Source: Pelagibacterium halotolerans B2 (GTDB lineage: Bacteria > Pseudomonadota > Alphaproteobacteria > Rhizobiales > Devosiaceae). From it: 64,000 nucleotides of DNA. The notes under the pieces were generated by a model, which did no database searches, had not been told where the DNA came from, and saw only the letters and a list, made by a program, of their open reading frames with translations. The stretch spans positions 1,364,001-1,428,000 of the forward strand of contig NC_016078.1 of the NCBI RefSeq assembly GCF_000230555.1, read 5' to 3'. Shown here in pieces: positions 1 through 10,578 of this stretch. Numbering within the stretch: the stretch's first letter is position 1; the number at the start of each line of letters is the position of its first letter. A program made the translations under genes and the position numbers.

Positions 1-1319
1 TCGGTCCCGGCGACGTTCTGGCCGAGATCGAAACCGACAAGGCGACCATGGAAGTCGAAGCCGTCGATGAAGGTGTGATCGGCAAGATTTTCGTCGCCGA
101 AGGCACCGAAGGCGTCAAGGTCAATACCCCGATCGCCGCGCTGTTGGGCGAGGGCGAAAGCGCCGGCGACGTCGCCACCCCCGAAGTTTCGGCCGATGAG
201 CCAAAAGAATCCGAAAAGCCCGGTCCCGATACCGAGGTCGCCGAAAAATCCGAGCCGACCACGAAAGCCAAGGACGCCCCGGCCGCGCCTCAGTTCAAGC
301 CCCAGGACGATCCCGACATCCCCGACGATGTCGAGATGGTGACCGTCACTGTGCGCGAAGCACTGCGCGATGCAATGGCCGAAGAGATGCGGGCCGACAA
401 GGATGTCTTCGTCATGGGCGAGGAAGTGGCTGAGTACCAGGGCGCCTATAAGGTGACCCAGGGCCTGCTCCAGGAATTCGGCGCCGAACGGGTGATCGAT
501 ACGCCGATCACCGAGCACGGCTTTGCCGGTCTTGGCGTGGGTGCCGCATTTGCGGGGCTCAAGCCCATCATCGAGTTCATGACCTGGAACTTTGGCATGC
601 AGGCCATCGACCAGATTATCAATTCGGCCGCCAAGCAGCTCTATATGTCGGGCGGGCAGGTGACGGCCCCCATGGTGTTCCGTGGCCCCAATGGTGTCGC
701 TTCGCGCGTCGGTGCCCAGCACAGCCAGGACTATTCGGCCTGGTACAGCCACGTGCCCGGCCTGACCGTCATCGCGCCCTACACCGCGGCCGACGCCAAG
801 GGCCTTCTCAAGGCTGCCATTCGCTCGCCCAATCCGGTTGTCTTCCTCGAGAACGAGCTTCTTTACGGCACCACCGGCGAAGTGCCCAAGATGGACGATT
901 TCGTCCTGCCCATCGGCAAGGCGCGCATTGCGCGCAAAGGCAAGGACGTCACCATCGTCTCCTTCTCGATGGGGATGCGTTACGCCACCCAGGCCACTGA
1001 AAAGCTCGTCGACGCCGGCGTCGATGTCGAACTGATCGACCTGCGCACCCTGCGCCCGCTCGACATCGATACGGTGATCGAATCGGTCAAAAAGACCGGA
1101 CGTGTGGTGACCGTCGAAGAAGGCTGGCCGCAGGGCGGCATCGGATCGGAAATCTCGGCCCGTCTCATGGAGCGCGCCTTCGATTACCTCGACGCGCCCG
1201 TCACCCGCGTGACCGGCAAGGATGTGCCCATGCCCTATGCGGCGAACCTTGAAAAGCTGGCCCTGCCCAGCGTCGACGAGGTCATCGCCGCGGTCAACGC
1301 CGTCACCTACCGCAGCTAA
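1..1319 (+). CDS. pdhB: Pyruvate dehydrogenase E1 component, beta subunit (5' partial)
   Basis: Beta chain of the thiamine-dependent pyruvate decarboxylase of the PDH complex, in the cytoplasm. The reading frame is already open at base 3, so the start lies before the window. The visible N-terminus is the second half of a lipoyl domain, with the lipoylated lysine of the ETDKATM motif encoded at 39-41. A Pro/Glu/Lys-rich linker follows to about base 320, then the transketolase pyrimidine-binding and C-terminal domains. A lipoyl domain on E1-beta is typical of alphaproteobacterial PDH and lets the subunit carry acetyl groups itself. pdhC starts 14 nt downstream with a GGGAGG-type ribosome site, so the two are co-transcribed. 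pdhA is presumably just upstream, outside the window. Confidence 0.96.
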   Translation, partial: GPGDVLAEIETDKATMEVEAVDEGVIGKIFVAEGTEGVKVNTPIAALLGEGESAGDVATPEVSADEPKESEKPGPDTEVAEKSEPTTKAKDAPAAPQFKPQDDPDIPDDVEMVTVTVREALRDAMAEEMRADKDVFVMGEEVAEYQGAYKVTQGLLQEFGAERVIDTPITEHGFAGLGVGAAFAGLKPIIEFMTWNFGMQAIDQIINSAAKQLYMSGGQVTAPMVFRGPNGVASRVGAQHSQDYSAWYSHVPGLTVIAPYTAADAKGLLKAAIRSPNPVVFLENELLYGTTGEVPKMDDFVLPIGKARIARKGKDVTIVSFSMGMRYATQATEKLVDAGVDVELIDLRTLRPLDIDTVIESVKKTGRVVTVEEGWPQGGIGSEISARLMERAFDYLDAPVTRVTGKDVPMPYAANLEKLALPSVDEVIAAVNAVTYRS

Positions 1320-1333
1320 GGGAGGCTCTTGCG

Positions 1334-2677
1334 ATGCCTATCAACATCACGATGCCCGCCCTGTCGCCCACCATGGAAGAGGGCACGCTGGCCAAATGGC
1401 ACGTCAAGGAAGGCGATAGCGTTTCTTCCGGTGACGTGATCGCCGAGATCGAGACCGACAAGGCCACTATGGAAGTGGAAGCCGTCGATGAAGGCACGAT
1501 CGGCAAAATCCTGGTTTCCGAAGGCAGCGAGAACGTCAAGGTCAATGCGGTGATCGCCGTCCTGCTCGAAGAGGGTGAGAGCACGTCCGATATCGGCGAC
1601 GCAGCACCGCCCCCAAAGGCTGAAGCGCCGAAAGCGGAGGCCGAACAGCCCAAGGCCGAGCAAAAGTCTAAAGACGAACCGAAGGCACCCTCGACCAGTT
1701 CCGACGCCAAGCCGACCCCCGAACCGCTCCCGGCGCCGAAAGCCGACGGCAAGCGCGTATTCGCCTCGCCACTGGCCCGTCGCCTCGCCAGGGACGCTGG
1801 GATCGATCTCGCCGCCGTTTCGGGTTCGGGCCCCAAGGGACGCGTGGTCAAGGCCGATATCGAGAAGGCCAAAAAGGACGGCGTTTCCGCTAAGCCCGGC
1901 GCTGCTCCCGCCGCCGGTGCACCGCTACCTGCCGGCATGGGCAAGAACCAGGTTCTCGCCATGTACGAGGAGGGCACCTACGACATCGTGCCCAATGACG
2001 GCATGCGCAAGACAGTTGCCGCCCGCCTCACCGAATCCAAGCAGACGGTGCCGCACTTCTATCTCACGCTCGATTGCAACATCGATGCGCTCATGAAGGC
2101 GCGTGAGGACCTGAACGCCTCGGCCACCAAGGATAAGGATGGCAAGCCGGCCTATAAGCTTTCGGTCAACGATTTCATCATGAAGGCATGGGCCATTGCC
2201 CTTCAGCAGGTGCCGCAGGCCAACGCCACATGGGCCGGCGATTCGATCCTCTACCATCATCGTTCCGACGTCGCCGTTGCTGTTGCGGTGCCGGGCGGGC
2301 TGTTCACCCCGGTCGTGAAGTCCTGCGATACCAAGGGCCTTCGGCAAATTTCCGAGGAGGTCAAGGATCTCGCCACTCGCGCGCGTTCCAAAAAGCTCGC
2401 GCCCCATGAATATCAGGGGGGCTCGTCGGCGGTTTCCAACCTGGGCATGTACGGCATCAAGCATTTCGGCGCCGTCATCAACCCGCCGCACGGCACTATC
2501 CTTGCCGTCGGTGCGGGAGAAGAGCGAGTCTATGCGGAAAAGGGTCAGATCAAGACCGGCAGTTTCATGACCGTGACGCTCTCTTGCGATCACCGCTCGG
2601 TCGATGGAGCCCTCGGGGCTGAACTCCTCGCGGCATTCAAGAAGCTGATCGAAGCACCCGTCATGATGCTTGCTTAA
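1334..2677 (+). CDS. pdhC: Pyruvate dehydrogenase E2, dihydrolipoyllysine acetyltransferase
   Basis: Core subunit of the PDH complex; it transfers the acetyl group from lipoamide to CoA. Domains in order: one lipoyl domain (residues 1-80, lipoyl lysine K43 in ETDKATM), an Ala/Pro/Lys/Glu linker (90-138), a peripheral-subunit binding domain (about 141-178, starting [12 protein letters not shown]) that docks E1 or E3, a second linker, and the CoA-dependent acyltransferase domain (about 215-447) with the catalytic HRSVD motif at H420-D424. The length of 447 aa is usual for single-lipoyl E2 chains. The ATG follows a clear GGGAGG site. The lipoyl segment is closely similar in DNA to that of pdhB, pointing to an old domain duplication. 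Confidence 0.97.
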   Translation: MPINITMPALSPTMEEGTLAKWHVKEGDSVSSGDVIAEIETDKATMEVEAVDEGTIGKILVSEGSENVKVNAVIAVLLEEGESTSDIGDAAPPPKAEAPKAEAEQPKAEQKSKDEPKAPSTSSDAKPTPEPLPAPKADGKRVFASPLARRLARDAGIDLAAVSGSGPKGRVVKADIEKAKKDGVSAKPGAAPAAGAPLPAGMGKNQVLAMYEEGTYDIVPNDGMRKTVAARLTESKQTVPHFYLTLDCNIDALMKAREDLNASATKDKDGKPAYKLSVNDFIMKAWAIALQQVPQANATWAGDSILYHHRSDVAVAVAVPGGLFTPVVKSCDTKGLRQISEEVKDLATRARSKKLAPHEYQGGSSAVSNLGMYGIKHFGAVINPPHGTILAVGAGEERVYAEKGQIKTGSFMTVTLSCDHRSVDGALGAELLAAFKKLIEAPVMMLA

Positions 2678-2687
2678 GGCTCGCCTT

Positions 2688-3314
2688 ATGAAAACCATTC
2701 TCGCCTATGGAGATAGCCTGACCTATGGCGCCGATCCTGTCGTGCAGGGTGGGCGTCATGCCTATGAGGATCGTTGGCCAACCAGGCTCGAAATGGGGCT
2801 CGAGGGCAAAGCGCGGGTGATTGCAGAGGGGCTGGGTGGCCGCAGCACCGCTTTTGACGATTTTACCACCACGGCAGACCGCAATGGCGCCCGCATCCTG
2901 CCGACGCTGATCCACAGCCATGCTCCGCTCGATGCGGTTGCCATCATGCTCGGCACCAATGACATGAAGAGCTTTGTCTGCGGCAGTGCACTGGGGGCCT
3001 CGCGGGGCATCAAGAGGCTGGGAGAAATCGTCGGGGCGGAGGCACCGACAGCGCAGCTTATTCTGATATCGCCGCCCCATTGTACCGAACCATCCAGCCC
3101 CGCGCTGGATCCCAGGTTCAGTGAGACGATCGCAGAGAGCCGCGAACTGGCCGGTCACTACCGGCGCGTCGCGGACGAACTCGGCTGCCATTTCTTCGAT
3201 GCGGCAACGGTCGCCGAAGCCGATCCGGCGGACGGCGTACATCTCGACCCGGCCAACACACGCGCAATCGGCGACGCACTGGCGCCGCTTCTCAAAGAGA
3301 TACTCGGGCTCTAG
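2688..3314 (+). CDS. SGNH/GDSL-family hydrolase (arylesterase-like)
   Basis: Predicted serine ester hydrolase of the SGNH superfamily. The GDSLTYG block puts the nucleophile at S10, a GTND block carries the oxyanion-hole Asn, and a C-terminal DGVHLDPAN segment supplies the catalytic Asp and His. There is no signal peptide, so it is probably cytoplasmic. I chose the ATG at 2688; an in-frame TTG at 2670 would overlap the end of pdhC and has no better ribosome site. It sits inside the pdhC-lpdA operon, but nothing in it suggests a role in the dehydrogenase complex. The natural substrate cannot be read from the sequence. Confidence 0.85.
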   Translation: MKTILAYGDSLTYGADPVVQGGRHAYEDRWPTRLEMGLEGKARVIAEGLGGRSTAFDDFTTTADRNGARILPTLIHSHAPLDAVAIMLGTNDMKSFVCGSALGASRGIKRLGEIVGAEAPTAQLILISPPHCTEPSSPALDPRFSETIAESRELAGHYRRVADELGCHFFDAATVAEADPADGVHLDPANTRAIGDALAPLLKEILGL

Positions 3315-3337
3315 CCCATAAGGACAAGAGGAAAGCC

Positions 3338-4777
3338 ATGGCGGATCAATACGATATCATCGTGATCGGTGCCGGTCCCGGCGGCTACATCGCAGCCATC
3401 CGCGCGTCGCAACTGGGTTTGAAGGCCGCAATCGTCGAGCGCGAACACATGGCGGGCATCTGCTCGAACTGGGGCTGTATCCCGACCAAGGCGCTGCTGC
3501 GTTCGGCGGAAATTTACGGCCACATGGATCACGCCAAGGATTACGGGCTGACCGCCGACAAATTCGGCTTCGACATCGAGGCCATCGTCAAGCGCTCGCG
3601 CGGGATCGCCGGTCGCATGAATGACGGCGTCCAGTTCCTGATGAAAAAGAACAAGGTCGATATCATCTGGGGCGAAGCGACAATCACCAAGCCCGGCGAA
3701 GTCAAGGTCGAGGCGACCAAAAAGAAGGCCGTCGAACCCCAGCATCCAAAGCCCAAGACGACGCTGGGCGAGGGGACCTACAAGGCAAAAAACATCATCG
3801 TCGCCTCCGGCGCGCGCCCACGCGTGCTGCCGGGAATCGAACCGGACGGCGAAAAGATCTGGACCTATTTCGAGGCTTTAAAGCCCGCCAAGATGCCCAA
3901 ATCGGTCGCCGTGATGGGCTCGGGAGCCATCGGCATCGAATTCGCGTCCTTCTACCGCTCGCTCGGGGCAGAGGTGACCGTCATCGAACTCCTGCCGCAG
4001 ATCATGCCGGTGGAAGATGCCGAAATCGCCGGTCTGGCCCGCAAACGCTTTGAAAAGCGCGGCATCCAGATTTTGACCGACGCCAAGGTCTCCAAGGTCG
4101 ACAAATCCAAGGACGGCGTCACCGCCCACGTCGAGCTCAAGAACGGCGACAAGAAGGAAATCAAGGCCGAGGTGCTGATCTCCGCCGTCGGCGTGCAGGC
4201 CAATTCCGAAAATCTCGGGCTGGAAAAGGCCGGGGTCAAGATCGACCGCGGCGTCATCGTCGTTGACGATCACGGCCGCACCAATGTCGAAGGCATCTGG
4301 GCCATCGGCGACGTGGCCGGCCCCCCCATGTTGGCTCACAAGGCCGAGCATGAGGCCGTGCTGGCCGTCGAAACCATCGCCGGCAAGAAGGTTCATGGTC
4401 TCGACAAGTCCAAGATCCCCGGCTGCACCTATTGCGAACCGCAGGTGGCCAGCGTCGGCATGACCGAAGCGAAAGCCAAGGAAGCCGGGCGCGACATCCG
4501 CGTCGGACGTTTCCCCTTCGTGGGCAATGGCAAGGCGATTGCGCTGGGCGAGCCCGATGGTCTGGTCAAGACCATCTTCGACAAGAAGACCGGTGAGCTT
4601 TTGGGCGCGCATATGGTCGGCGCCGAAGTGACCGAGCTGATCCAGGGCTTTGTGGTGGCAATGAACCTCGAAACCACCGAGGAAGACCTGATGCACGCGA
4701 TCTTCCCACATCCGACCCTGTCGGAAACGATGAAGGAGAGCGTACTTGACGCATACGGTCAGGCACTCAACATATGA
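3338..4777 (+). CDS. lpdA: Dihydrolipoyl dehydrogenase (E3 of PDH complex)
   Basis: FAD/NAD flavoprotein that reoxidises dihydrolipoamide. It has an N-terminal FAD-binding GAGPGG motif (11-16), the redox disulfide C42/C47 (CSNWGC), a second NAD-binding dinucleotide fold (VAVMGSGAIGIEF), the second FAD motif (AIGDVAG), and a C-terminal HPTLSE element with the acid/base His458-Glu463 pair. Residues about 122-148 are a Lys/Pro-rich insertion in the first FAD domain, missing from E. coli-type Lpd and, from memory, common in PDH-linked alphaproteobacterial E3. The length of 479 aa fits. It belongs to the pdhBC operon and precedes lipA. Confidence 0.96.
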   Translation: MADQYDIIVIGAGPGGYIAAIRASQLGLKAAIVEREHMAGICSNWGCIPTKALLRSAEIYGHMDHAKDYGLTADKFGFDIEAIVKRSRGIAGRMNDGVQFLMKKNKVDIIWGEATITKPGEVKVEATKKKAVEPQHPKPKTTLGEGTYKAKNIIVASGARPRVLPGIEPDGEKIWTYFEALKPAKMPKSVAVMGSGAIGIEFASFYRSLGAEVTVIELLPQIMPVEDAEIAGLARKRFEKRGIQILTDAKVSKVDKSKDGVTAHVELKNGDKKEIKAEVLISAVGVQANSENLGLEKAGVKIDRGVIVVDDHGRTNVEGIWAIGDVAGPPMLAHKAEHEAVLAVETIAGKKVHGLDKSKIPGCTYCEPQVASVGMTEAKAKEAGRDIRVGRFPFVGNGKAIALGEPDGLVKTIFDKKTGELLGAHMVGAEVTELIQGFVVAMNLETTEEDLMHAIFPHPTLSETMKESVLDAYGQALNI

Positions 4778-4931
4778 AATGGCTCAGGGCTTTGCGGCCC
4801 GATCGTTCATAAAGTAAATTCAAGGTTGATAATTCGGTAAGCAATTCATCCAATGTCCCCGCAGGAAGGGAAGCACCCGTGGTAAATATGGAGCGGATAG
4901 ATGTCTGAAACCGTCCATATTGGGGTTCGTC

Positions 4932-5189
4932 ATGGCTCAAGAGCTCTTGATGTACTGGGTGCTGGTCGGACTGGTTATTGGCCTGATCGGCGCATTTCTG
5001 TTTGGAACCAACTTGATCTGGCGTTATCTGGCCGCAGGCGTGGCCGGCTCCGTCGCGATCAGTTTCGCCATTGCCTATTTCGGCATTGACGTACCGATAG
5101 CAAACTGGCTCATACGCCAGCTCAGCGTGGCAGCCGCTGGGGCCGTATTCGTCGTAACCTTTGTCAGGGTGGTGGACACATCAGCCTGA
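4932..5189 (+). CDS. Small three-helix membrane protein, GlsB/YeaQ-like
   Basis: An 85-residue protein with three predicted hydrophobic segments (about 6-25, 31-52 and 62-80) and very little soluble sequence. The first helix is rich in Gly and Leu and recalls the GlsB/YeaQ/YmgE 'transglycosylase-associated' family, but the match is weak and by eye only. I chose the ATG at 4932; a TTG at 4920 is the alternative. It lies between lpdA and lipA with 154 nt upstream in which I see no gene. It is probably an inner-membrane protein of unknown role. Confidence 0.7.
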   Translation: MAQELLMYWVLVGLVIGLIGAFLFGTNLIWRYLAAGVAGSVAISFAIAYFGIDVPIANWLIRQLSVAAAGAVFVVTFVRVVDTSA

Positions 5190-5209
5190 CGGGTTCGGAA
5201 AAGGACACA

Positions 5210-6169
5210 ATGGTCACTCTTCTCGATACCGTAGGCACCAAGTCACCAAGACACCCTGAAAAGGCAAAGCGTCCCGACACCGAGATGCTGCGCAAGCCCG
5301 ACTGGATTCGCGTCAAGGCGCCCGGCTCGGCCGTTTATCGCGAAACCCAGCAGATCGTGCGCGAGAACAATCTCGTCACCGTTTGCGAGGAAGCGGGCTG
5401 CCCCAATATCGGCGAGTGCTGGAGCAAGAAGCACGCCACCATGATGATCATGGGCGAGATCTGCACCCGCGCCTGCGCCTTCTGCAACGTGCGCACCGGC
5501 CTGCCGACCGCGCTCGATCCCCATGAGCCCGAGAACGTTGCCAAGGCCGTCGAAAAGCTCGGTCTGGAACACGTCGTCATCACTTCGGTCGATCGCGACG
5601 ACCTTGCCGATGGCGGTGCGCAGCATTTCGCCGACGTGATCCTCGCCATACGCACCCGCAATCCCAAGACCACCATCGAAATTCTGACGCCCGACTTCCT
5701 TCGTAAGGACGGCGCTCTTGAAATCGTCGTGGCGGCCCGGCCGGACGTCTTCAACCACAATCTTGAAACCGTACCGTCCAAATACCTCACGGTCCGCCCG
5801 GGCGCGCGCTACTTCCACTCCATCCGGCTGTTGCAGCGGGTCAAGGAACTCGATCCGCAGATGTTCACCAAGTCCGGCATCATGGTCGGGCTGGGCGAGG
5901 AGCGTAACGAAGTGCTCCAGCTCATGGACGATCTGCGCGTTGCGAACGTCGATTTCCTCACCATCGGGCAGTATCTCCAGCCGACCCGCAAGCACCATAA
6001 GGTCGAGCGGTTCGTGACCCCCGAGGAATTCAAATCCTTTGCCACGGTGGCCAAGACCAAGGGCTTCCTTCTGGTCTCGTCCAGCCCGCTCACCCGCTCC
6101 TCGCACCATGCGGGCGAGGATTTCGCGGCCCTGCGCAAGGCGCGGCAGGAAAAACTCGGACTGGCTTGA
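5210..6169 (+). CDS. lipA: Lipoyl synthase (radical SAM)
   Basis: Inserts two sulfur atoms into protein-bound octanoyl groups to make the lipoyl cofactor used by PdhB, PdhC and other dehydrogenases. Both iron-sulfur clusters are visible: the auxiliary cluster ligands C59, C64 and C70 ([12 protein letters not shown]) and the radical-SAM CX3CX2C at C85, C89 and C92 (CTRACAFC). The C-terminal [11 protein letters not shown] motif, which contains the conserved RSS triad, is intact. The length of 319 aa is normal. Its stop codon overlaps the start of the next gene. The placement behind pdhBC-lpdA links cofactor synthesis to its main consumer. Confidence 0.97.
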   Translation: MVTLLDTVGTKSPRHPEKAKRPDTEMLRKPDWIRVKAPGSAVYRETQQIVRENNLVTVCEEAGCPNIGECWSKKHATMMIMGEICTRACAFCNVRTGLPTALDPHEPENVAKAVEKLGLEHVVITSVDRDDLADGGAQHFADVILAIRTRNPKTTIEILTPDFLRKDGALEIVVAARPDVFNHNLETVPSKYLTVRPGARYFHSIRLLQRVKELDPQMFTKSGIMVGLGEERNEVLQLMDDLRVANVDFLTIGQYLQPTRKHHKVERFVTPEEFKSFATVAKTKGFLLVSSSPLTRSSHHAGEDFAALRKARQEKLGLA

Positions 6170-6609
6170 TGCAGAAGCATTTGGAGCGGCACGTGCCGCA
6201 TTCGGCAGCGCAAATGCTCGCGCTGGTGGCGGACGTGGATGCCTATCCCCAGTTCATTCCCCATTGCGAGCGCATGGACGTGCGCCGCGATGTGGCCAAT
6301 CCGAACGAAAAATTCGACGCCCGGATGCACATCCGCTTCGGCCCGATCAGCCAGGCCTACACCAGCCGGATCGTGGTCGATCCTGAGGCAAAGACATTGC
6401 GGGCGAAGGCGGTCGATGGCCTGTTCAGCCACCTCGACAGCATCTGGCGGTTTACCGAAGACGGGCAGGGGACGGCCATTGTCTTCGACATCGACTTCAA
6501 GATCGCCAACCCCCTGATCCGCTCGGTCGCCGAACCCGCCTTCGCCGCCAAGCAGGACGAGATCATGGACGCGTTCATAGCGGAAGCACGTCGCCGTTAC
6601 GGAGCGTAG
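6169..6609 (+). CDS. COQ10/RatA-like START-domain protein
   Basis: A 146-residue polyketide cyclase/START-like protein. The N-terminal region with the VADVDAYPQFIPHCE segment is diagnostic of the COQ10/RatA (YfjG) family. Eukaryotic COQ10 binds ubiquinone and supports respiration; E. coli RatA was reported to block ribosome subunit joining. In alphaproteobacteria a quinone-related role is the more likely. The ATG overlaps the lipA stop (TGATG), which indicates translational coupling. The gene converges with pncC and overlaps its 3' end by 13 bp. Confidence 0.85.
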   Translation: MQKHLERHVPHSAAQMLALVADVDAYPQFIPHCERMDVRRDVANPNEKFDARMHIRFGPISQAYTSRIVVDPEAKTLRAKAVDGLFSHLDSIWRFTEDGQGTAIVFDIDFKIANPLIRSVAEPAFAAKQDEIMDAFIAEARRRYGA

Positions 6610-7088
6610 GCGTCCAGCACCATCTCGAGCGCCACCCGGACGGTGGCCTGCCGGATGCCGTCGCGGCCCAGATCGCCGAACCGCTCTTCGCGATGAATGG
6701 TCTTGGCCGGGGTTGCCAGCCCGAAATGGACCAGCCCGATCGGCTTTTCATCCGATCCGCCGCCGGGGCCGGCGATACCGGTCACCGAAATCGCCAGATC
6801 CACCCCGGCCTTGTGCAAGGCGCCCTCGGCCATAGCCCGCGCCACCGGTTCGGATACCGCCCCGTATTGCTCGATCAGAGCCACGGGCACGCCGATCATT
6901 GCCTTCTTGGCCTCGTTGGAATAGGTGACGAACCCGCCATAGAGCATGGCCGACGAGCCCGAGACCGACGTGATAGCGCCCGCAATCAGCCCGCCAGTAC
7001 AGCTTTCCGCTGTCACCATCATGTGGCCGGCCAGGATCAGCCGGTCGTTGATCTTTTTCGCCAGCGCCAGCGTTTCGTTGTCGAGCAT
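6597..7088 (-). CDS. pncC: CinA C-terminal-type nicotinamide-nucleotide amidase
   Basis: A 163-residue stand-alone CinA_C domain protein. The AESCTGG motif near residue 28 holds the catalytic Ser, and VTGIAGPGGGSDEKP is the other family signature. The enzyme deamidates NMN to nicotinate mononucleotide in pyridine nucleotide recycling. The N-terminal CinA/MoaB half found in longer homologues is absent, as in E. coli PncC (YgaD). It lies 4 nt behind ispDF on the same strand, so the two probably share a transcript. Confidence 0.93.
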   Translation of the reverse strand: MLDNETLALAKKINDRLILAGHMMVTAESCTGGLIAGAITSVSGSSAMLYGGFVTYSNEAKKAMIGVPVALIEQYGAVSEPVARAMAEGALHKAGVDLAISVTGIAGPGGGSDEKPIGLVHFGLATPAKTIHREERFGDLGRDGIRQATVRVALEMVLDAYAP

Positions 7089-7092
7089 TGCT

Positions 7093-8277
7093 CTAACTCC
7101 GCGGCAGTGCGATGGTCGCGACGGCCTGGGCCGCTATGCCTTCCTGGCGGCCGGTAAAGCCAAGCCGTTCCGAGGTCGTCGCCTTGATCGCCACCCTGTC
7201 GACGCTCACCCCCGCGATCTCCGCAATCCGCGCCCGCATCGCATCCACATGCGGCCCGATCTTGGGATATTCGCAGATGATCGTCGCATCCATATGCACC
7301 AACCGCCCGCCGCGTTTCCGCACCAGATTGGCGGCGTGCTCGAGAAAGATCGAGGAATCCGCGCCCTTCCATTCCATTTCGCTCGGCGGGAAGTGCTTGC
7401 CGATATCCCCGTCGGCCAGCGCGCCGTAAATGGCATCGGCAAGGGCATGCAGAACGACATCGGCATCTGAATGGCCCTTGAGACGGGCCGTGTGCGGAAT
7501 GGAGATATTGCCCAGAACGACGGCATCGCCTTCGGCAAAAGCGTGAACGTCGTAGCCCGATCCGACCCGTGTTTCCATAGCTTGTCCTTCAGACATCATG
7601 CGTTCCGCCCGCTCGAAATCGCCCGGCAGGGTGATCTTGATATTGCGCGTATTGCCCTGCGCAAGTGCAACGCTCAAGCCGGCCCATTCGGCGATCGCTG
7701 CATCATCGGTAAATCCATCGCTCATTTCGATGGCGCGCCTGTGGGCGTTGTAGATTGCATTGAAATGGAACCCTTGCGGGGTCTGCGCTGCAAAAAGCTG
7801 GGTGCGGTCCTCGGTGCCGCCCACGGTCTTGCCGTCGACCGATCGCTTGATGGTATCGGTCACCAGCGTCACCGGCAGTGCGCCATCGGCATCGGCCAGC
7901 GCCGCAACGACATTGTCGATCAAGACGGCGTCGACGAACGGCCTGGCCCCATCATGGATGAGGACGATGTCGGGCGGATTGCCCGCCAGCGATTGCAGGC
8001 CCTTAAGCGCCGAGACCTGCCGAGTGTCGCCGCCAATTACCGCCGCCGACAGCCGTGCGTCAGAAAGCCCCAGTGCCGCAAACATCTCTTCCTGTCCGGT
8101 GCCGATTACCGGTATGACGCGATTGATCGTCTTCACGGCAAGCAATGCGTTGAGCGTTCTGGCCAGAAGCGGCATACCCGCTACGGGACGGTATTGCTTG
8201 GGCAGATCGCCGGGCCCCGCACGTTCACCGCGCCCCGCCGCGACGACCAGCGCAACGATTGTTTTTTCTTCACTCAT
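7093..8277 (-). CDS. ispDF: Bifunctional IspD/IspF enzyme of the MEP isoprenoid pathway
   Basis: A fusion of two non-consecutive MEP-pathway enzymes. Residues 1 to about 230 are MEP cytidylyltransferase (IspD), with the CTP-binding [11 protein letters not shown] loop and the downstream lysine in LPKQY. Residues from about 238 to 394 are MECDP synthase (IspF), with the metal-binding DVH in GSGYDVHAF, the HSDAD motif and the C-terminal [15 protein letters not shown] signature. The fusion is common in alpha- and epsilonproteobacteria. I placed the start at the ATG at 8277 ([10 protein letters not shown]); a longer reading from 8325 would add 16 residues without family similarity. The intergenic region to dusB is divergent. 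Confidence 0.95.
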   Translation of the reverse strand: MSEEKTIVALVVAAGRGERAGPGDLPKQYRPVAGMPLLARTLNALLAVKTINRVIPVIGTGQEEMFAALGLSDARLSAAVIGGDTRQVSALKGLQSLAGNPPDIVLIHDGARPFVDAVLIDNVVAALADADGALPVTLVTDTIKRSVDGKTVGGTEDRTQLFAAQTPQGFHFNAIYNAHRRAIEMSDGFTDDAAIAEWAGLSVALAQGNTRNIKITLPGDFERAERMMSEGQAMETRVGSGYDVHAFAEGDAVVLGNISIPHTARLKGHSDADVVLHALADAIYGALADGDIGKHFPPSEMEWKGADSSIFLEHAANLVRKRGGRLVHMDATIICEYPKIGPHVDAMRARIAEIAGVSVDRVAIKATTSERLGFTGRQEGIAAQAVATIALPRS

Positions 8278-8463
8278 GGGACCTTGCCCGCTCTCGGCGA
8301 CGCGTTGCGCAAACTTGATCCGCAATTAACGCCCCAGGGCGAGCGAAACAAGGTCAGCACCACTGTCTTTAGCAAACTGATCCCACATCAGCCATTGATC
8401 GGGATCGAATTTTGACTAATCTGTCACCAAATTTGAGCCCTTGTATAGTTTTAAGGCAATAAA

Positions 8464-9462
8464 TTGGCCAAACCTGCCTCCGAAATAAGCATAGGCGGCA
8501 TCCGCCTGCCAAATCGCGCATTTCTTGCGCCCATGGCAGGAATCACCGACCGCCCGATGCGCGATCTCGCCGCCCGCTTCGGCGCGGGCCTGGTCGTGTC
8601 GGAAATGATCGCCAGCGCCGCGCTCGTCACGGGGCACAAGGAAATGATCCGCAAGCTCGCCCCCAGCCACGGCCTGCCACACATTGTCCAGCTTGCCGGC
8701 TGCGAGGCCGATTGGCTGGTGCGCGGCGCAAAGATTGCCGAAGAGGCCGGGGCCGACGTCATCGACATCAATTTCGGCTGCCCGTCAAAGCGCGTCACCA
8801 ATGGCTTTGCAGGTTCAGCGTTGATGCGCGTGCCCGACATAGCGCTTTCGCTCGTCGAAGCGGTGGTTGCCGCCACCAACCTGCCGGTCACCGTCAAGAT
8901 GCGGCTTGGCTGGGACGACGACAACCTCAACGCCGCCGACATCGCCCGCCGCGCGGAAGGTGCCGGTGTCAAAATGATTACCGTGCATGGCCGCACGCGC
9001 CAGCAGTTCTACAAGGATACGGCGCGCTGGCACCTCGTAAGGCCAGTCACCGAGACCGTCGGTATTCCCGTCGTCGTCAATGGCGATATCATCGGGCAGC
9101 ACGAGGCCGATATCGCGCTGGCCCAATCGGGCGCCGATGCCGTCATGATCGGTCGGGGGGCACAGGGGCAGCCCTGGATCGTGGGGCAGGTGGCCGCGCA
9201 TCTCGCCGGGCGCCCCACGCCCGAAGCACCTACCGGAGCGGACCTCGTCGGGCTGGTCGCCGAGCACTACGAGGATATGCTGTCCGAATACGGAACCGAA
9301 CTCGGCGTTCGCATGGCCCGCAAGCATATCGGCTGGTATCTCGAGGCTGCGGGAAATTTGTCCAATGCCGCCCGACGCCCGATCATGACCGAAGACGACC
9401 CGCACGCTGTCCTGCGCCTCATGCCCCAACTTTTCGAACAAACCTGGAGCCAGGCCGCATGA
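8464..9462 (+). CDS. dusB: tRNA-dihydrouridine synthase (DusB/NifR3)
   Basis: Flavin enzyme that reduces uridines in the tRNA D-loop. It has a TIM-barrel with [13 protein letters not shown] near the N-terminus, the catalytic C106 in NFGCPSKR, and the FMN-phosphate region near GRGAQGQPW. The start is a TTG at 8464, because the frame is closed by a TAA at 8452-8454 and no ATG lies between. The stop overlaps the ntrB start (ATGA). This is the classical nifR3-ntrB-ntrC arrangement, in which dusB leads the nitrogen-regulation operon. Confidence 0.94.
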   Translation: MAKPASEISIGGIRLPNRAFLAPMAGITDRPMRDLAARFGAGLVVSEMIASAALVTGHKEMIRKLAPSHGLPHIVQLAGCEADWLVRGAKIAEEAGADVIDINFGCPSKRVTNGFAGSALMRVPDIALSLVEAVVAATNLPVTVKMRLGWDDDNLNAADIARRAEGAGVKMITVHGRTRQQFYKDTARWHLVRPVTETVGIPVVVNGDIIGQHEADIALAQSGADAVMIGRGAQGQPWIVGQVAAHLAGRPTPEAPTGADLVGLVAEHYEDMLSEYGTELGVRMARKHIGWYLEAAGNLSNAARRPIMTEDDPHAVLRLMPQLFEQTWSQAA

Positions 9463-10574
9463 GCGCGCTTATGGAATCCGATCTGCACACATCAATAATC
9501 CAGTCGTTGCCTCAGCCGGTTATCGTCTGCGCGCAGGATGGCTCCATCACCTTTGCCAACTACGCCGCCGAGGCATTTTTTCACGCCTCCGCGTCCATCC
9601 TGACGCGGCAGAAGCTGTCGGATTTCATAGCGTTCGGCTCACCAATTCTCGGCTTGATCGAAAGCGTCGCCTCCCGCCTCGCCCCGATGATCGAATATCG
9701 TGTCCAGGTCGGCACGGCCCGGGTGATCGAGGACAGGGTGGCCGACGTCTATGCCAGCCCCATTCCCGAGATGCCCGGACACGTCACGCTCATCTTCCAG
9801 GAGCGGACAATGGCCGACAAGATCGACCGTCAACTCGTATCGCGCGGCGCGGCGCGGTCGGTGACGGGCCTCGCCTCCATGCTGGCCCATGAGATTAAGA
9901 ACCCGCTTTCGGGTATCCGGGGTGCCTCCCAATTGCTCGAACAATCGGCGACCGGTGACGACCGCGCGCTGGCACGCCTCATTCGCGACGAAACCGACAG
10001 GATCGTCGATCTCGTCGACCGCATGGAAGTGTTCGGCGACGAACGGCCCGTCGAGCGCACGCCGATCAACATTCACGTCATTCTCGAACGGGTAAAGCTG
10101 CTCGCCTCGAACGGTGTCGCCAAGGGCATCACCTTTTCGGAAGACTACGATCCGAGCCTTCCCCCAGTGCTCGGCGACCGCGATCAGCTCATCCAGATTT
10201 TCCTCAATCTGATCAAGAACGCCGCAGAAGCCCTTGAAAGAACGAGTAAACCGGAAATCCGCATCTTGACGGCCTTCCGCCCCGGCATTCGCATCAGCGT
10301 TTCAGGAAACAGCAACCGCGTCTCCCTGCCGCTCGAAATCGTTATCGAGGACAATGGACCGGGTGTGCCGTCCGATATCCTGCCGTTCCTGTTCGATCCG
10401 TTCGTCACGACCAAGCTTTCGGGCTCAGGACTGGGCCTCGCGCTCGTTGCAAAAATCGTGGGCGATCATGGGGGAGTCATAGACTGCGACAGCAAACCGG
10501 GACGCACGCGCTTCCGCATCCTGTTGCCCGTCGCCCGCAATACCGACATCAGCCAAGCCGAAGACCAGGACTGA
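9459..10574 (+). CDS. ntrB: Nitrogen regulation sensor histidine kinase NtrB
   Basis: Cytosolic kinase that phosphorylates NtrC when nitrogen is scarce and, with the PII protein, dephosphorylates it in excess. It is 371 aa: a PAS-like sensory domain (about 10-115), a HisKA domain with the phosphorylated H144 ([11 protein letters not shown]), and an ATPase domain with N box (LIKNAAEAL), G1 (DNGPGVP) and G2 ([11 protein letters not shown]). There are no membrane segments. The ATG at 9459 overlaps the dusB stop by 4 nt; an open frame extends upstream to 8712, but it runs through dusB out of frame and has no domain content. Confidence 0.95.
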   Translation: MSALMESDLHTSIIQSLPQPVIVCAQDGSITFANYAAEAFFHASASILTRQKLSDFIAFGSPILGLIESVASRLAPMIEYRVQVGTARVIEDRVADVYASPIPEMPGHVTLIFQERTMADKIDRQLVSRGAARSVTGLASMLAHEIKNPLSGIRGASQLLEQSATGDDRALARLIRDETDRIVDLVDRMEVFGDERPVERTPINIHVILERVKLLASNGVAKGITFSEDYDPSLPPVLGDRDQLIQIFLNLIKNAAEALERTSKPEIRILTAFRPGIRISVSGNSNRVSLPLEIVIEDNGPGVPSDILPFLFDPFVTTKLSGSGLGLALVAKIVGDHGGVIDCDSKPGRTRFRILLPVARNTDISQAEDQD

Positions 10575-10578
10575 CACC

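Noticed and set aside
8712-9458. Upstream extension of ntrB through dusB
   Set aside because: The extra 249 codons overlap dusB in another frame and have no domain; the ATGA overlap at 9459 is the natural start.
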